Shown here: positions 17,265 through 28,200 of the stretch, piece by piece | Numbering within the stretch: the stretch's first letter is position 1 | Layout: each line of letters starts with the position of its first letter | NCBI GenBank assembly: GCA_900770945.1 | Contig: CAAGME010000005.1 | Span: 1-54,918, forward strand | Length of the DNA stretch: 54,918 nt | Direction: 5' to 3' | DNA from: Clostridia bacterium | GTDB taxonomy: Bacteria > Bacillota > Clostridia > Christensenellales > Borkfalkiaceae | The notes under the pieces: generated by a model | Seen by the model: the letters and a program-made list of their open reading frames with translations, nothing else | What the model was told of the DNA's origin: nothing | Database searches by the model: none | Position numbers and translations under genes: made by a program

Positions 17265-17276
17265 CATAGGCTAATT
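17259..17276. promoter_or_regulatory. DtxR-type operator
   Basis: AGTTAGCATAGGCTAATT, half sites GTTAG and CTAAT, overlapping the stop codon of the ECF ATPase gene and lying upstream of the next promoter. Confidence 0.55.
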
Positions 17277-17299
17277 TTATCGAAAGGTTAGACTTTTTA

Positions 17300-17328
17300 T
17301 TGACACGAAGACATGACAGTGGTATAAT
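17300..17328 (+). promoter_or_regulatory. Strong promoter of the MacB/FtsX-like transporter unit
   Basis: TTGACA (17300-17305), 17-base spacer, TATAAT (17323-17328): full consensus. Operators flank it on both sides. Confidence 0.8.
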
Positions 17329-17336
17329 ATTTATGT

Positions 17337-17354
17337 TGTTAGCAATGGCTAACC
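17337..17354. promoter_or_regulatory. DtxR-type operator over the transcription start
   Basis: TGTTAGCAATGGCTAACC, GTTAGC/GCTAAC half sites, placed eight bases downstream of the -10 box, so occupancy would block initiation or escape. Confidence 0.75.
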
Positions 17355-17411
17355 AATACAAACGATAAATACTTCGGCACCGCTCGAAAGAGCGGTTATA
17401 AAATGGAATTT

Positions 17412-17429
17412 GGTTAGCCTTGACTAACC
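17412..17429. promoter_or_regulatory. DtxR-type operator
   Basis: GGTTAGCCTTGACTAACC, GGTTAG/CTAACC half sites, 36 bases before the TTG start of the transporter gene. Confidence 0.7.
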
Positions 17430-17464
17430 AAAATAAAGAAGCATTATAACAAGGAGCAAAAACA

Positions 17465-19537
17465 TTGCTGTTAAAACTTAAAAACATAGGAAAAATATAT
17501 GACAGCAACGATATTCTGACCATCGGTATACGCGGAATCAACCTTGATTTCGACTATAACGAATTCGTAACGATCGAGGGCGAGAGCGGAAGCGGTAAAT
17601 CTACGCTTTTGAACGTCATCGGCGCAAACGACAGTTACGAAGAGGGCGAGCTGTATATCGGCGGCGAGGAAACGTCGCATTACGGCGCGGCAGAATGGGA
17701 AAAATACCGCGAAAAGTATATCGCAACCGTCTTTCAGGATTTCAACATTATAGAAAACCTTACCGTGCTTGAAAACGTAGAGCTTGCATTGCTTCGTTTC
17801 GACGATAAAAAAGTGCGCCGAGAAAAGGCAAGGGAACTCATCGAAAAGGTTGGGCTTATAAAGCAAATCAACCAACGCGGCAGTAAACTTTCGGGTGGTG
17901 AAAAACAGCGTACGGTCATAGCCCGCGCTCTCGCAAAGGACGCGCCGATTATTTTGGCGGACGAGCCTACGGGTAACTTGGACGTTAAATCTTCGAGAGA
18001 AATCGCAAAACTTCTGAAAGATGTTTCAAAAGATAAACTCGTCATCGTGGTTACGCACAATCCCGAATTTTTCGTAGAATACGCAACGCGCAGAGTAACC
18101 ATTTTCGACGGCTCGGTAAAAGAAGATAAAGTAATCGAAAAGCCGACGGAAACGAAAAACGTTGAAGTCCCCGAAGTAAAACAAAGCAAAAAGAAAGACA
18201 TTAAAGATACTTTCCATATCGGTGTTCTGAATTACAAAAGCAGACCGAAATTCACGGCAATGATGAGCTTTGCTTTGCTTGTCTGTGCGGTAACGTTGTT
18301 TGTCGTGTTGTCGGTGTTCGGAAGTTCGCTTATAAAACCCGTTACAAATTCGCTCGATACAGTGGGCGTGAATGGAAAGGTAATCGTTTCAAGCGAAAAG
18401 GGAAACCTTAATAGCGACGATCTTGACGAAGCGGCAGGGAATACGGGTGCAGGTTTTTATCTTTTGGATAAGGAATTTTCCGAATTTACGGTAAACGTTC
18501 CCAAGAAAAGCGGTATGCTTTCGGCTTACAGCGTCACTTGTCTATATGCGCCTTATCAATATAACTTGAAGCAAGGCGAAGCGATATTGGTGCTGCCGAA
18601 ATCTGCGGAAAAAGATAAAAACGTAATCATCGAAACGTTTGTAAAGGCAAACGCGGGCATAGAGAGTATCAGCGTTAAAACAACACTTTCTTCCGGCGAC
18701 GTTCTTCTTTACTTATCCCACGCGGATGCGGAAGAAAACGGAATCAAAATCAAGGCAATTAACACGACGATGAAACTCGGTGAAACAGTCGTTACGGTTT
18801 ATGCCTTTGAAAAGGACGAAGCGGTTGAAAGCGGAAAAATAAATCTTGTAAATTCCAATACATATCAGGCAACGAAATATTCTGCTGTTCTATCGGTAAA
18901 ATCAAATAAATCTTACGAAGTGGCGTCCGACAGTGAAAAAGATGAAACAAGAAGCGGAAAACTGATCGTTAAAATGAACCCTGATGACTACGCCGCAATT
19001 TTTGAAACCGAACGATCGGGCGCAAGTCAGTCGGTGTTGTATTATGCCGACGATGTGGCGGCGGAAAACGCGCTCGGAAAATTTCCGGGCGGCATGATGG
19101 GTATGCTTTCTACGAGTAAAGTATACGTCCAAAGCGCGGGCGACGTTTACGCGATGAACGTAATCTACTATATCGCGCTGATTGCAATCTGCCTTTTGTT
19201 TGGCGCGCTCATATCCGTGATTTTCGGCAGAAGCGTAAAGGTTTTCCAAACCGACTTTGCAGTTTACAGAACGCTCGGCATTTCAAGCAAAATTTCGTCG
19301 CGTTCTTTGTATATTCAAATGGCTCTCATTTTCCTGCCGACAATCGTATTCTTGCCGCTCGTCAGTCTGATTGCGGCGGTGATACCGGGAGGCGGAATAG
19401 CGTTTATTTCGGCGGGCAACTACTTCTTTATTGAAATAATGCTGCTCTTAATCGTCGAGTTCGTCGCGTTCGGCTTTAACCGCGCGATAGCGGGGCAGAG
19501 TATCAGAAAATCACTCCGAAGGGGGTCGAAAGGTTAA
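17465..19537 (+). CDS. ABC transporter with fused ATPase and FtsX-like permease (first copy)
   Basis: 690 residues from TTG 17465, preceded by AAGGAG. N-terminal LolD/MacB-type ATPase (about 1-225): GESGSGKSTLL, KLSGGEKQR, ILADEPTGNLD and VVTHNPEF. One membrane span near 265-290, a large extracellular region, then three spans at the C-terminus (ALIAICLLFGALISVIF, MALIFLPTIVFLPLV, EIMLLLIVEFVAF), the FtsX pattern. MacB-like pumps in Gram-positive bacteria export or extract peptides and lipids, or signal in antimicrobial resistance. It is coupled to the next, similar gene and controlled from a promoter with three DtxR-type boxes, so a role in metal or haem stress is likely. Confidence 0.8.
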   Translation: MLLKLKNIGKIYDSNDILTIGIRGINLDFDYNEFVTIEGESGSGKSTLLNVIGANDSYEEGELYIGGEETSHYGAAEWEKYREKYIATVFQDFNIIENLTVLENVELALLRFDDKKVRREKARELIEKVGLIKQINQRGSKLSGGEKQRTVIARALAKDAPIILADEPTGNLDVKSSREIAKLLKDVSKDKLVIVVTHNPEFFVEYATRRVTIFDGSVKEDKVIEKPTETKNVEVPEVKQSKKKDIKDTFHIGVLNYKSRPKFTAMMSFALLVCAVTLFVVLSVFGSSLIKPVTNSLDTVGVNGKVIVSSEKGNLNSDDLDEAAGNTGAGFYLLDKEFSEFTVNVPKKSGMLSAYSVTCLYAPYQYNLKQGEAILVLPKSAEKDKNVIIETFVKANAGIESISVKTTLSSGDVLLYLSHADAEENGIKIKAINTTMKLGETVVTVYAFEKDEAVESGKINLVNSNTYQATKYSAVLSVKSNKSYEVASDSEKDETRSGKLIVKMNPDDYAAIFETERSGASQSVLYYADDVAAENALGKFPGGMMGMLSTSKVYVQSAGDVYAMNVIYYIALIAICLLFGALISVIFGRSVKVFQTDFAVYRTLGISSKISSRSLYIQMALIFLPTIVFLPLVSLIAAVIPGGGIAFISAGNYFFIEIMLLLIVEFVAFGFNRAIAGQSIRKSLRRGSKG

Positions 19538-19538
19538 T

Positions 19539-21827
19539 ATGTCTGAAATTAGAGTAGAAAACATCGTAAAAACGTTTAACCGACACTCCCGCAACGCAAA
19601 CAAGGTATTAAAAGGCGTTTCGTTTGAACTTCCGGGTAGTGGTCTTGTGTGCATTTTCGGTAAATCGGGAAGCGGTAAAACAACCCTTCTCAATATTATC
19701 GGCGGACTTGAAAAAGCCGACAGCGGTAAGGTTTATATCGACGGCGAATGTACGAGCGGCAAAACCGACAAGATCAGAAACGCAAAAATCGGTTTCATTT
19801 TCCAAAACTACTATCTTGAAAAAGGCTACACGATAGCGGAAATCCTCAGAAATCAGATGATTATCGCGGGTTTCAAAGATGAAAAAGAGATAGAAAGAAG
19901 AACAGAAGAAGCATTGAAGCTCGTCGATATGGAGAGGTTCAAAAACAAACTCGGCGACGCGCTTTCGGGCGGACAGCAACAAAGAGTCGCAATCGCCCGC
20001 GCAATCGTAAAAGGAAGCGACATTATCCTTGCCGACGAACCGACGGGCAACCTTGACGCGGAAAACACGATGAAGGTTATGGATATATTAAAGGAAATAT
20101 CCAGAACTCAACTCGTGGTTATCGTAACGCACGAGGTTTCGCTTATCAAAAAGTATGCAGACAGCCATATCAAAATCGTGGACGGCGAACTTGTGGAGGA
20201 CGGTGAAATAGAAGAAACCGACCTTGCGCCCGCGACTTACGACAACGTAAAAGAGGGGAACGAAACGCACAGCGTTCTGACCACCTTTACCAAGAGTACG
20301 GCAAAACGAAACGGCAGACTGTTTACCTTAAAGACGATTTTCAAGCGTAATAAGGGCGACGGCGAAAAGGCGTATTCGGTCGGCAACGTATTCAAGCAAA
20401 TATTTATTCTCGCGCTTGCCGTGGTAATGACGTTCTTCTCGTTCTCTGCGTTCGAGGCACTCTCGGCAGTTACCGAAAACAAAACGCTCGGAGCGAATAC
20501 CGTTTATACGAATCTGAACTCTTATTCGGAACTTCGCGTTATGGACGAAAGTTTATATGACAAGATAGACTTTTTTGAGACTACATATGCGAGCGGGAAA
20601 TTTTCTTATCGGGGGATAGCCGCTCTTTCGGAGTTTGAAATAGAATATGTTCCGCGAGCAATAGAAAAGGATGATAGCTTTGATAATATTTACGGCAGAA
20701 TGCCCGGTGAAAACGAAGTAATTGTTTCTCGTGCGCTTGCTGAAAAAATCAAAGAAAATTTGAGGCTCAAAGAACTTATGAATGACCGCTCCGTTATGAT
20801 GATGATATTCGATGAGAATTATGTCGTAACGGGTATTGTGGATGGTGACGAAAGAGAGGTATATTTCAATAAGACCGATTATGTCAACTATCTCGGCGTT
20901 TACTCATACACGCAAATTTCGGATACAAGCGAAGTGTTTTTGAAAAAGAATTTTTCATCGAACTCCTTTTCGACTGAAATTTGTTTGAGTGACGATGATA
21001 CGCTTGAAAACAATAAGGTAATACTTGAAATAAACAGAAACTCTCTTTATAAAATGATGAGTGACACTGTGAATGCGGACTATCTTATTACAAAAGCAAA
21101 CAGCGAACTTAAAGTAAAAACAACGGCTATGTCGATTGTCGGAAGTAAACCGGTGTATATAAAAAACTTAAAGATGACAAGAGATGTTATGACTACCGAC
21201 TTTCGTATTTACGTTAATGAAAAAGTCCTTTCTAATATCTTCGTTTATTTAAAGCCTAATTTGACTGCGCTTAACCGACTTTCCGATAACAAAAACGGCG
21301 ACACGGAATATTATTTTTCCGTTTATGCAGGCAGTGAAGAAAAATATGAGAGTTTAATAAATACGCTTTCGCAAAAGGGTATAGCTTCTGTTGATATAGC
21401 TTCCATTTACGAACGTGCGGAAAGAGAGCAAAAAAACGACGGACTTAAAAGTTTAACGATATATATTGTCGCGATAATTTTATTGTTCCTTATCTACTTC
21501 TTTATTTCAAAATCCGAAAGTATTAAAAACAGTAAGGAATACGGAATTTACCGTGCGATAGGCGTAAACAAGAGTAACCTTTTGTTCAAGGAGTGCGTTT
21601 TGGCAATCGTTCATAACACTTTGAGTTTCTTCGTGTTCTCGGTTGCGGCTATTGCTCTCGTTGCGGTAAGGTATGCGATTATTAACGTGGCGTTTGCGGG
21701 TTTTATAGGACTTGCCACAGCAAGTTTTGCCGTAGGTGCAGTACTTATGACTTTCATATCGCTCATCCCGTACCTATTCGTTCTCACACAGTCTCCGTCG
21801 GAGATTTTGGCGCGATACGATATTTAA
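19539..21827 (+). CDS. ABC transporter with fused ATPase and FtsX-like permease (second copy)
   Basis: 762 residues, starting one base after the previous stop, with AGGGGG overlapping that gene's end. ATPase: GKSGSGKTTLL, ALSGGQQQRV, IILADEPTGNLD, VTHEVSL. Membrane spans at about 285-305, then a long extracellular region of about 330 residues and three C-terminal spans; the Tyr-Arg-Ala-Ile-Gly-Val segment is the FtsX-like motif. The extracellular part (about 20.5-21.4 kb) has visibly higher AT than the ATPase part, suggesting faster change. With the first copy it probably forms a heterodimer. Confidence 0.8.
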   Translation: MSEIRVENIVKTFNRHSRNANKVLKGVSFELPGSGLVCIFGKSGSGKTTLLNIIGGLEKADSGKVYIDGECTSGKTDKIRNAKIGFIFQNYYLEKGYTIAEILRNQMIIAGFKDEKEIERRTEEALKLVDMERFKNKLGDALSGGQQQRVAIARAIVKGSDIILADEPTGNLDAENTMKVMDILKEISRTQLVVIVTHEVSLIKKYADSHIKIVDGELVEDGEIEETDLAPATYDNVKEGNETHSVLTTFTKSTAKRNGRLFTLKTIFKRNKGDGEKAYSVGNVFKQIFILALAVVMTFFSFSAFEALSAVTENKTLGANTVYTNLNSYSELRVMDESLYDKIDFFETTYASGKFSYRGIAALSEFEIEYVPRAIEKDDSFDNIYGRMPGENEVIVSRALAEKIKENLRLKELMNDRSVMMMIFDENYVVTGIVDGDEREVYFNKTDYVNYLGVYSYTQISDTSEVFLKKNFSSNSFSTEICLSDDDTLENNKVILEINRNSLYKMMSDTVNADYLITKANSELKVKTTAMSIVGSKPVYIKNLKMTRDVMTTDFRIYVNEKVLSNIFVYLKPNLTALNRLSDNKNGDTEYYFSVYAGSEEKYESLINTLSQKGIASVDIASIYERAEREQKNDGLKSLTIYIVAIILLFLIYFFISKSESIKNSKEYGIYRAIGVNKSNLLFKECVLAIVHNTLSFFVFSVAAIALVAVRYAIINVAFAGFIGLATASFAVGAVLMTFISLIPYLFVLTQSPSEILARYDI

Positions 21828-21895
21828 TCCGATGTTTTTCCCGCGAAAGCGAGTGAACATACAATACAAAAATTTTTTTAGGAGGTCATTTGAAT

Positions 21896-24800
21896 ATGAC
21901 AAAAATCAGAAAGAACGTTATATCGTTGCTTATTGTGACGATGATGCTTCTTCTCGGTGTCTGCATGTTTACGGCATGCGGAAGCAAGGACAATGCGTCT
22001 GTTAAGTTCATGGTTCAGAACGATAACGGCGCGTGGGAACAGTATTATGTTTCCGATGCAAAAGACGGCAAAGTTACAATGCCTCAAAATCCGGAAAAGA
22101 CAAATTATGTCTTCCGTGATTGGTATGATTATTCATCAGATCCCGTGGTGTTCCGCAATGAAGGCATAACTTCGTCGAAGACAGTTTACGCTTACTTTGT
22201 TCCCGCGGAAGTTAAAATTTCGCTTAACGGAAACGACAGCGAAACGGCTAAACTGGAATTTCTCGAAACCTATACATATAAGTATACGGCAGAAGCGCTT
22301 AAGGACAATTTGTCCTTTGACGGTTGGTATACCGACCAAAATTATACGGTAAAATACGAAACCGGCGCAGACGTGACCGAGCTTTATGCAAGATTTTTGG
22401 CACACGTTGTATTTAACGATGGATACAAGACTTTGTACGAAGTAGATATTCCGCTTGGAAAAAAGCTTACAGCACCCGATGAGGTGGTAGGTAAGGATGC
22501 AAATAACAACGACGTTACTTTTGAAGAGAAAACAATCTGCCAAACATACATGGATCCCGTAAGTATTTCTTATGTTTGCGACGGCAACAACGTTGACTTT
22601 ACAAAGGACGTAACCGGTAACATGTCTATTAAAGTTCGTTGGCAATCACCCGGACTTATGTTTGATAAAGACAGTGACAGCGGAAACTATTATCTTTCGT
22701 ATGTTGATAGTTCTGCTGCAGGCGTAAGCGAAGCACCTGTTATTTCTATTCTTTCTGCGAACGCTGTGGTAGATCAGGAAAAATCCGGAGATGAAGTTAC
22801 TCTCACTTACGGTACGGTTACGGGAACTTTAACCGAAACTCTCGGTAATGCGTTCCCGATGGCGCGTAAGGTTATATTTGACGAAGGTATACAGTGGATT
22901 TCGTTGTTTAACGGAACGGCTAATTCTAACATTGAAGAAATCGTATTCCCGTCCACGCTTAAAGTGCTTGAAAAATCGCTTAACGTTATGCCTCGTTTGA
23001 AAGAAGTAAATATTCCTTCAAGCGTAGTTTCCGTTCTTGATTGTTTCTGGGCGGATTATGAAACCAACGGCGATCTTAAAGGACCTAAATCGGAAAAAAC
23101 TTACGATATAAACGTTACGCTTCCTGCGACGGTAACTAATATAGTAAGACTTCCTAAAAATGTGAAATTTGCAGAGAAGTCGCCGTTTACCCGTGACGAA
23201 GCAGACAATCGTATTTACAAAATAGAAGGAAGCAAAAAGATCCTTGTATCCGATTATACGGACAATATTAAAGACGGAGTTCTCTCTGTTCCCGAAGGTG
23301 TAACCGGTATTCAGGTCGGTTTGTATCAGGCAATGACTTTCGATACGCTTAAATTACCGAACACTCTTGCTACGGTTTCTTTCAATGCTTCTGCAAATAT
23401 CGTTCCCGGTTACTATAATGCGACGAAGGACAAAGGCGGACTTTTGTATAGACCGAACGACGTGCCTGCCGGCTCAAGCGATACGACCAGAGATCCCGCA
23501 AGAGCAAACGCGGGTGCGGACTGGTATTCTATCGTTTCAACCCTCGGCAACAAAATCGATCGTGTTGAGTATAACAGAACTTCTCTTAAAAGTGCTCTTA
23601 ATAAAAACTATTATTATGTAAACGCTACGTCGTATACTGCAAGTGATACGACCTATTATGACAACATGGATGGCTATCATGTTGTATGCACTCAAGAAGT
23701 TGCAGCTGGTCGAAATGCGAGGGTTAAAGTTCGCGCTTATAGTGAAATGACGGGGTTTGAAAAGACTACTTCATTTACGATAAAGAGCGGCGAAACACTT
23801 ACTCAAGAAGTATTTGATGCGAAATTGGGACTTGATGATCTCTCATATGCTTATAGAATTACTTCTTTAACGGAACTTGATAGTGATTACGAACTTGGTC
23901 AAACCGTAAGCCGTAACCTTTACATAACGATGACGTTCGATTACGCTTTGTTTGGCGTAGATTTTGAAGAAAATTCCGATGGCACACTTACCGTTAAAAA
24001 CTTTAACGTCGATAAAGCGCAGCTTGTTCCGGGTGAGAATGCATTGTATATTGTAAATATTCCCGAATCGGTTGATGGTAAGCCTGTCGTTGCTATTAAA
24101 GAAAACGCATTCAAGGGCGAAAGACGCATAGCTGAAGTTTATATTAAGAACTCCGTTAAGACGATAGGTGCGTCTGCGTTCGAAGACACCGAAAACCTTC
24201 GCAAGGTGATTATCGAAAAAGGCGGTTTGGAAACCATCGGTAAAAACGCATTCCTTAATGCCGGTTGTTATTTAGATCCTACTACAAACGAATATGTTGT
24301 AAGTAATGAGACCGGTATTGAGTTTTTGTTGCCTCTTTCCAACCTTAAAGAGATTGCACCGTATGCTCTTAAGACCAAGGCAATCAAAGAGTTTACGCCG
24401 GTTAAAGGTGAAGAACAAAGATATTTGTTGTCCTATCCTTGGATGGGACCGTGGCCTTACGAAGGAGCTAAAGCAGGCGATTTCTTCTTCGTTTGTAATA
24501 ATTACGGTAAAAATTACGGCATAGTAAAATACATGGGTAGTGAAGTTGTAGACAAAGAGAACGTTTCCGGTGGGAAAACGGCTGTAACCGTTCTTGATGT
24601 GCAGTATGTTGCTACGGCGGGTGGTTTCCTTGGTGGTGCAGGTACTTTGGCAATCGGTAAGTCGTTGCGTGCTTACGTAAGTATGGATGCTGCCGCAGAT
24701 AAGTATGTAATGCGCTACGAAATGATGGAAGGCTCTGTATATTATCTTGCCTATAACGATGAAGGTCGTGCGTTCAACGAAATCTCATTCGGTATCGTCA

Positions 24801-25015
24801 AAAAAATACATACTAACGCATTTACCGACATGCAGTTAAGTGTTATGTCTTATTATGGCAATGACGATATCCTTGATAGTTGGATTACCCGTGATCAGAT
24901 CGTAAATCAGGATTCAAGTATATTCGAAGAAGGTTGGTGGCAAGGAACGAAAAATTCTGTTATGAGCGAAAAACTTGCTAATGACCTGAAAAAGAATACG
25001 GATAGCACGCTCTAA
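21896..25015 (+). CDS. Large surface lipoprotein with InlB-type and BspA-type leucine-rich repeats
   Basis: About 1039 residues from ATG 21896 after GGAGG; a TTG six bases earlier is an alternative. Lipobox MFTAC, so the mature protein is a membrane lipoprotein. Residues about 35-200 hold InlB B-type beta repeats (NYVFRDWYDYSS, LSFDGWYTDQN). LRR_5-type repeats appear at about 320-400 (IEEIVFPSTLKVL, LKEVNIPSSV) and about 720-800 (KTIGASAFEDTENLRKV). The rest is unassigned. These modules normally mediate adhesion or ligand binding. It follows the ABC pair by 68 bases, without an obvious terminator between, so it may share their iron-type regulation. Confidence 0.75.
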   Translation: MTKIRKNVISLLIVTMMLLLGVCMFTACGSKDNASVKFMVQNDNGAWEQYYVSDAKDGKVTMPQNPEKTNYVFRDWYDYSSDPVVFRNEGITSSKTVYAYFVPAEVKISLNGNDSETAKLEFLETYTYKYTAEALKDNLSFDGWYTDQNYTVKYETGADVTELYARFLAHVVFNDGYKTLYEVDIPLGKKLTAPDEVVGKDANNNDVTFEEKTICQTYMDPVSISYVCDGNNVDFTKDVTGNMSIKVRWQSPGLMFDKDSDSGNYYLSYVDSSAAGVSEAPVISILSANAVVDQEKSGDEVTLTYGTVTGTLTETLGNAFPMARKVIFDEGIQWISLFNGTANSNIEEIVFPSTLKVLEKSLNVMPRLKEVNIPSSVVSVLDCFWADYETNGDLKGPKSEKTYDINVTLPATVTNIVRLPKNVKFAEKSPFTRDEADNRIYKIEGSKKILVSDYTDNIKDGVLSVPEGVTGIQVGLYQAMTFDTLKLPNTLATVSFNASANIVPGYYNATKDKGGLLYRPNDVPAGSSDTTRDPARANAGADWYSIVSTLGNKIDRVEYNRTSLKSALNKNYYYVNATSYTASDTTYYDNMDGYHVVCTQEVAAGRNARVKVRAYSEMTGFEKTTSFTIKSGETLTQEVFDAKLGLDDLSYAYRITSLTELDSDYELGQTVSRNLYITMTFDYALFGVDFEENSDGTLTVKNFNVDKAQLVPGENALYIVNIPESVDGKPVVAIKENAFKGERRIAEVYIKNSVKTIGASAFEDTENLRKVIIEKGGLETIGKNAFLNAGCYLDPTTNEYVVSNETGIEFLLPLSNLKEIAPYALKTKAIKEFTPVKGEEQRYLLSYPWMGPWPYEGAKAGDFFFVCNNYGKNYGIVKYMGSEVVDKENVSGGKTAVTVLDVQYVATAGGFLGGAGTLAIGKSLRAYVSMDAAADKYVMRYEMMEGSVYYLAYNDEGRAFNEISFGIVKKIHTNAFTDMQLSVMSYYGNDDILDSWITRDQIVNQDSSIFEEGWWQGTKNSVMSEKLANDLKKNTDSTL

Positions 25016-25036
25016 AAACTGAACTTTGCTTTATTT

Positions 25037-25065
25037 CTCCGTCGGATTAGAATATTCCGACGGAG
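25037..25065 (+). terminator. Hairpin after the lipoprotein gene
   Basis: CTCCGTCGG (25037-25045) pairs with CCGACGGAG (25057-25065). No T-run follows, so termination is uncertain; a stronger hairpin lies just downstream. Confidence 0.4.
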
Positions 25066-25084
25066 GGTTAGGGTGAATTAAGAT

Positions 25085-25137
25085 AAAACATTCGACGCTA
25101 AAAAGCCTAAATAGGTTTTTTAGCGGAATGTTTTTAT
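25085..25137 (+). terminator. Strong intrinsic terminator
   Basis: AAAACATTC, GCTAAAAA and CCTA on the left pair with TAGG, TTTTTAGC and GAATGTTTT on the right (25085-25134), an almost perfect 21-bp stem with an AA loop, followed by T residues. It separates the first lipoprotein unit from the next gene. Confidence 0.8.
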
Positions 25138-25271
25138 TCAAAGTCGCTATGGTCAATATACTATAACGACTTTGAATGGAAACATTTCACTGCTATCGCT
25201 CATTTTTAACGGAGTGCAAGCAAATAAATTTTGGCAGACTTTCTTTTATCGGAGGGAAGCGCGGAGTTACT

Positions 25272-28200
25272 ATGAAGAAGACAATCGGTTTATTTTTGAG
25301 CGTATTGCTAATTATGCTTACAGGCTTATCCTTGGTGGGATGTGCGACTAAAGCAGAAGATCCTAAAGACGCAATACGTAATCAATACGGAAACAAGGAG
25401 TTTACAATTTCATTTAATACAGGTGGACTTGAAACGCCCATAGAAGATGTGATTTATACGGCTAACAAAATGCCTACGCTTCCGTCGCCTTCGCGCGTCG
25501 GATACGTTTTTGCAGGTTGGTATATGGATTCGTCCTTTTCCGTGCCGTATGTCGATGGAATACTTTATCTTTATATGAAAGACGTAACTCTTTACGCAAA
25601 GTGGACTAAAGAAGAACTTTCCGCAAGTGGTGTTTACGATTTGGAAATATCTTCTATGATTTTGGAAGATACGATTTTCAAAGGAATAAAAACGGATGAA
25701 GTAGGCGGTTACAAGGATTTTGCCGACTGCATTATATACGACGAAGTATGTATCGAAAATTCCGACGGACATAAGTATATTAAAATCCCTTATGACACGG
25801 GAATTGTAGAAAATATGACGGAAATGGAAAGTTTGCCTGCATTAAAGGTAATGGACAGTTCTTTGAATTCTTCCGCGTATATAGACGAAACAAAGACTAT
25901 CGCAAATTATGCAGATACACGCAAAACTATTTTTGTAAATATCGACGAATGGGATATTGAAACACCACTGTATCTCGATATAAAAACAACTAACTACGAC
26001 AATGAAAAGCTTTCTTCGGATGAGCGTGCGCAAACTATCACGACATATACTGCAAAAATAGAAATTACTCGTTTTATAGGCTTTTCCAAGCCTTATGCCG
26101 ATTATACGCAACCGCTTGAAGACGGGTGGTATCTTGCAAAATCTTATTACCGTAGCGAGGACAATACTCCGAACATGGGCTCAGGGTTCAATCCCGTTTA
26201 TTCCTATTTGCAAGTTAAAAACGGCAGATATTCGTTAATAAAGCAGTTTACGCCTTATCTCGGAATGCTTGGTGCATCAAACACGCTTCTTTCTCCCGTA
26301 ACGGCGAACTACTATAAACGGCTTGTGAGTTTTGCGCCTGTTCAACTCTATTACGATATGGACGCATCTGCTTTTGGCGACGCAACAATCGAATCCGATT
26401 ATTATCCTGCGACATACAACGGCACAAGTTATGGTGAATATGTTGCAGAATTCCACGCCGATACCGGTAAGTATTATTCGATTTATGATTTCGGTACTGA
26501 TTTAACGCAGGAAAAAATGATAATGGGCGGTATTACGGGATACATGGAAGCAGCTTCTTCCATGGGTGCGGCTAACCAGATTTTGTCGATAGACTATAAA
26601 CATTTAGTAAAACTTTCGGAAGATGAGGTGCGTGCGGATTATGTTCCGTTGACAGAAACCACACAGTCCGCTTATGCATACAGCGAAAAAATGCAGTATT
26701 ACCCCGGTGATAAGAGCGACCTTACGGAACACAATTTAACGTATAATGCCGTAAAGCAGTATGGAATGGGTACGCACCTTATAGACTTTTTCTTCTCGGC
26801 ACAGCAAATGCCGTCGGCTTATACGGATAGAAAGGTTCATAGCAGTCGTATAACGATAACGCCCGATAAGGAAACGGCGGCTACTATTGTTTCGGAAGCT
26901 CGCTATTCTGTCGCCCATTTTAATGTGGATGCTTTGGTTTGCGATTATGACGAAGCGCGCGACGGTTCACTATATGCAGACTCGCTCACGTTGCAAGCTC
27001 TCAGCAGCAATGCTATGCGCGAAAACTTAAAGATAAAAACAGGCAAGAGTTTTTCGGATGGCGACAAAGTTTCGCTCGAAAGCGTGTTTAACGAAAAGGT
27101 GACTTCTTCTGTCGATTTTTCGTCCGTGAGTTACGTTGCCTATGCCTTAAAAGACGGGGTAATAGATTATCAAAATAAAGTAAGCCTGCCCGCTTCGTTT
27201 ACTTACGGCGAAAAATATCGTAATATAGCAGTCGCATTTACCGCTACGGCGGACGGTGGACAAATTAAGACGATTGTTTATTTGACCGATTATGAAGCAC
27301 CGACTATTAAACGCGTTTCTAATTATGATTCCGATAAGGTTTACACTGTAGGAGACGTTGTACTGTTTCCCGATATTCGTTACGTCTGGGGCGGGACAGA
27401 AAACAACTTTATAGACAACTATTTCGCAAACGATGATGGATTGACTGGTATCAATATAGTGCGCGTGGCAAAGTTTGCTGTAAAAAGCGGCATATATACG
27501 CCTACGTTTTTTGAGTGTGTGGTTACGCCGCAAACGTCTACGGCTTTAACCGAAAAAGATACGAGGTTATTATACGAACTTCAGAACGCTTACGGCGAAC
27601 GCTACTATTATGAAATCGTGTATTCATCCGAGAGTGCGCGTAGGTTTATGATAACCGACGGAGACGGCAATATTTTGGATGAGGGCGACGTTACTTACGA
27701 CAAGGATGGTTTAAGAGTGCCTTTGAACAGTTCGTACTCTTTTTATAATCCCGATTATGCCGCAACCGTTAAAGCAATAAACAAGACGTTTAGTCTTTCG
27801 GTTGGCGGGGTTGAAAAAGATTTGCCGCTCGTAAGCTATACACTTTACACCGATAAGATTATGCAAACTGAAGTGCCTGCCGACAATATTTCTGCTGTGT
27901 TGCCATTGTTTGAAGAGGCAATGCAGAATTCTACGTATTTCTATCTCGGTTTGAATTATAAAAACGGCGAAGACGAAATAACGCGAAAATTCTTGTTTAA
28001 CGTGTCTTTTGGGGGCAAAAAAGACGCTACGGTTATGAATTATGATGCGTACTTTATTAACAGACAGTATGTCGCGCCATGCAGTGATATTTACTCTTCC
28101 ACAGGAGTTTCACTCGGTTCTGCTTCATCGTTCAGTATGTTTGCTTACCGAGGCGACGAACTTATGAATAATATAATGTCCGCTCGCTATGTTAGTTGCG

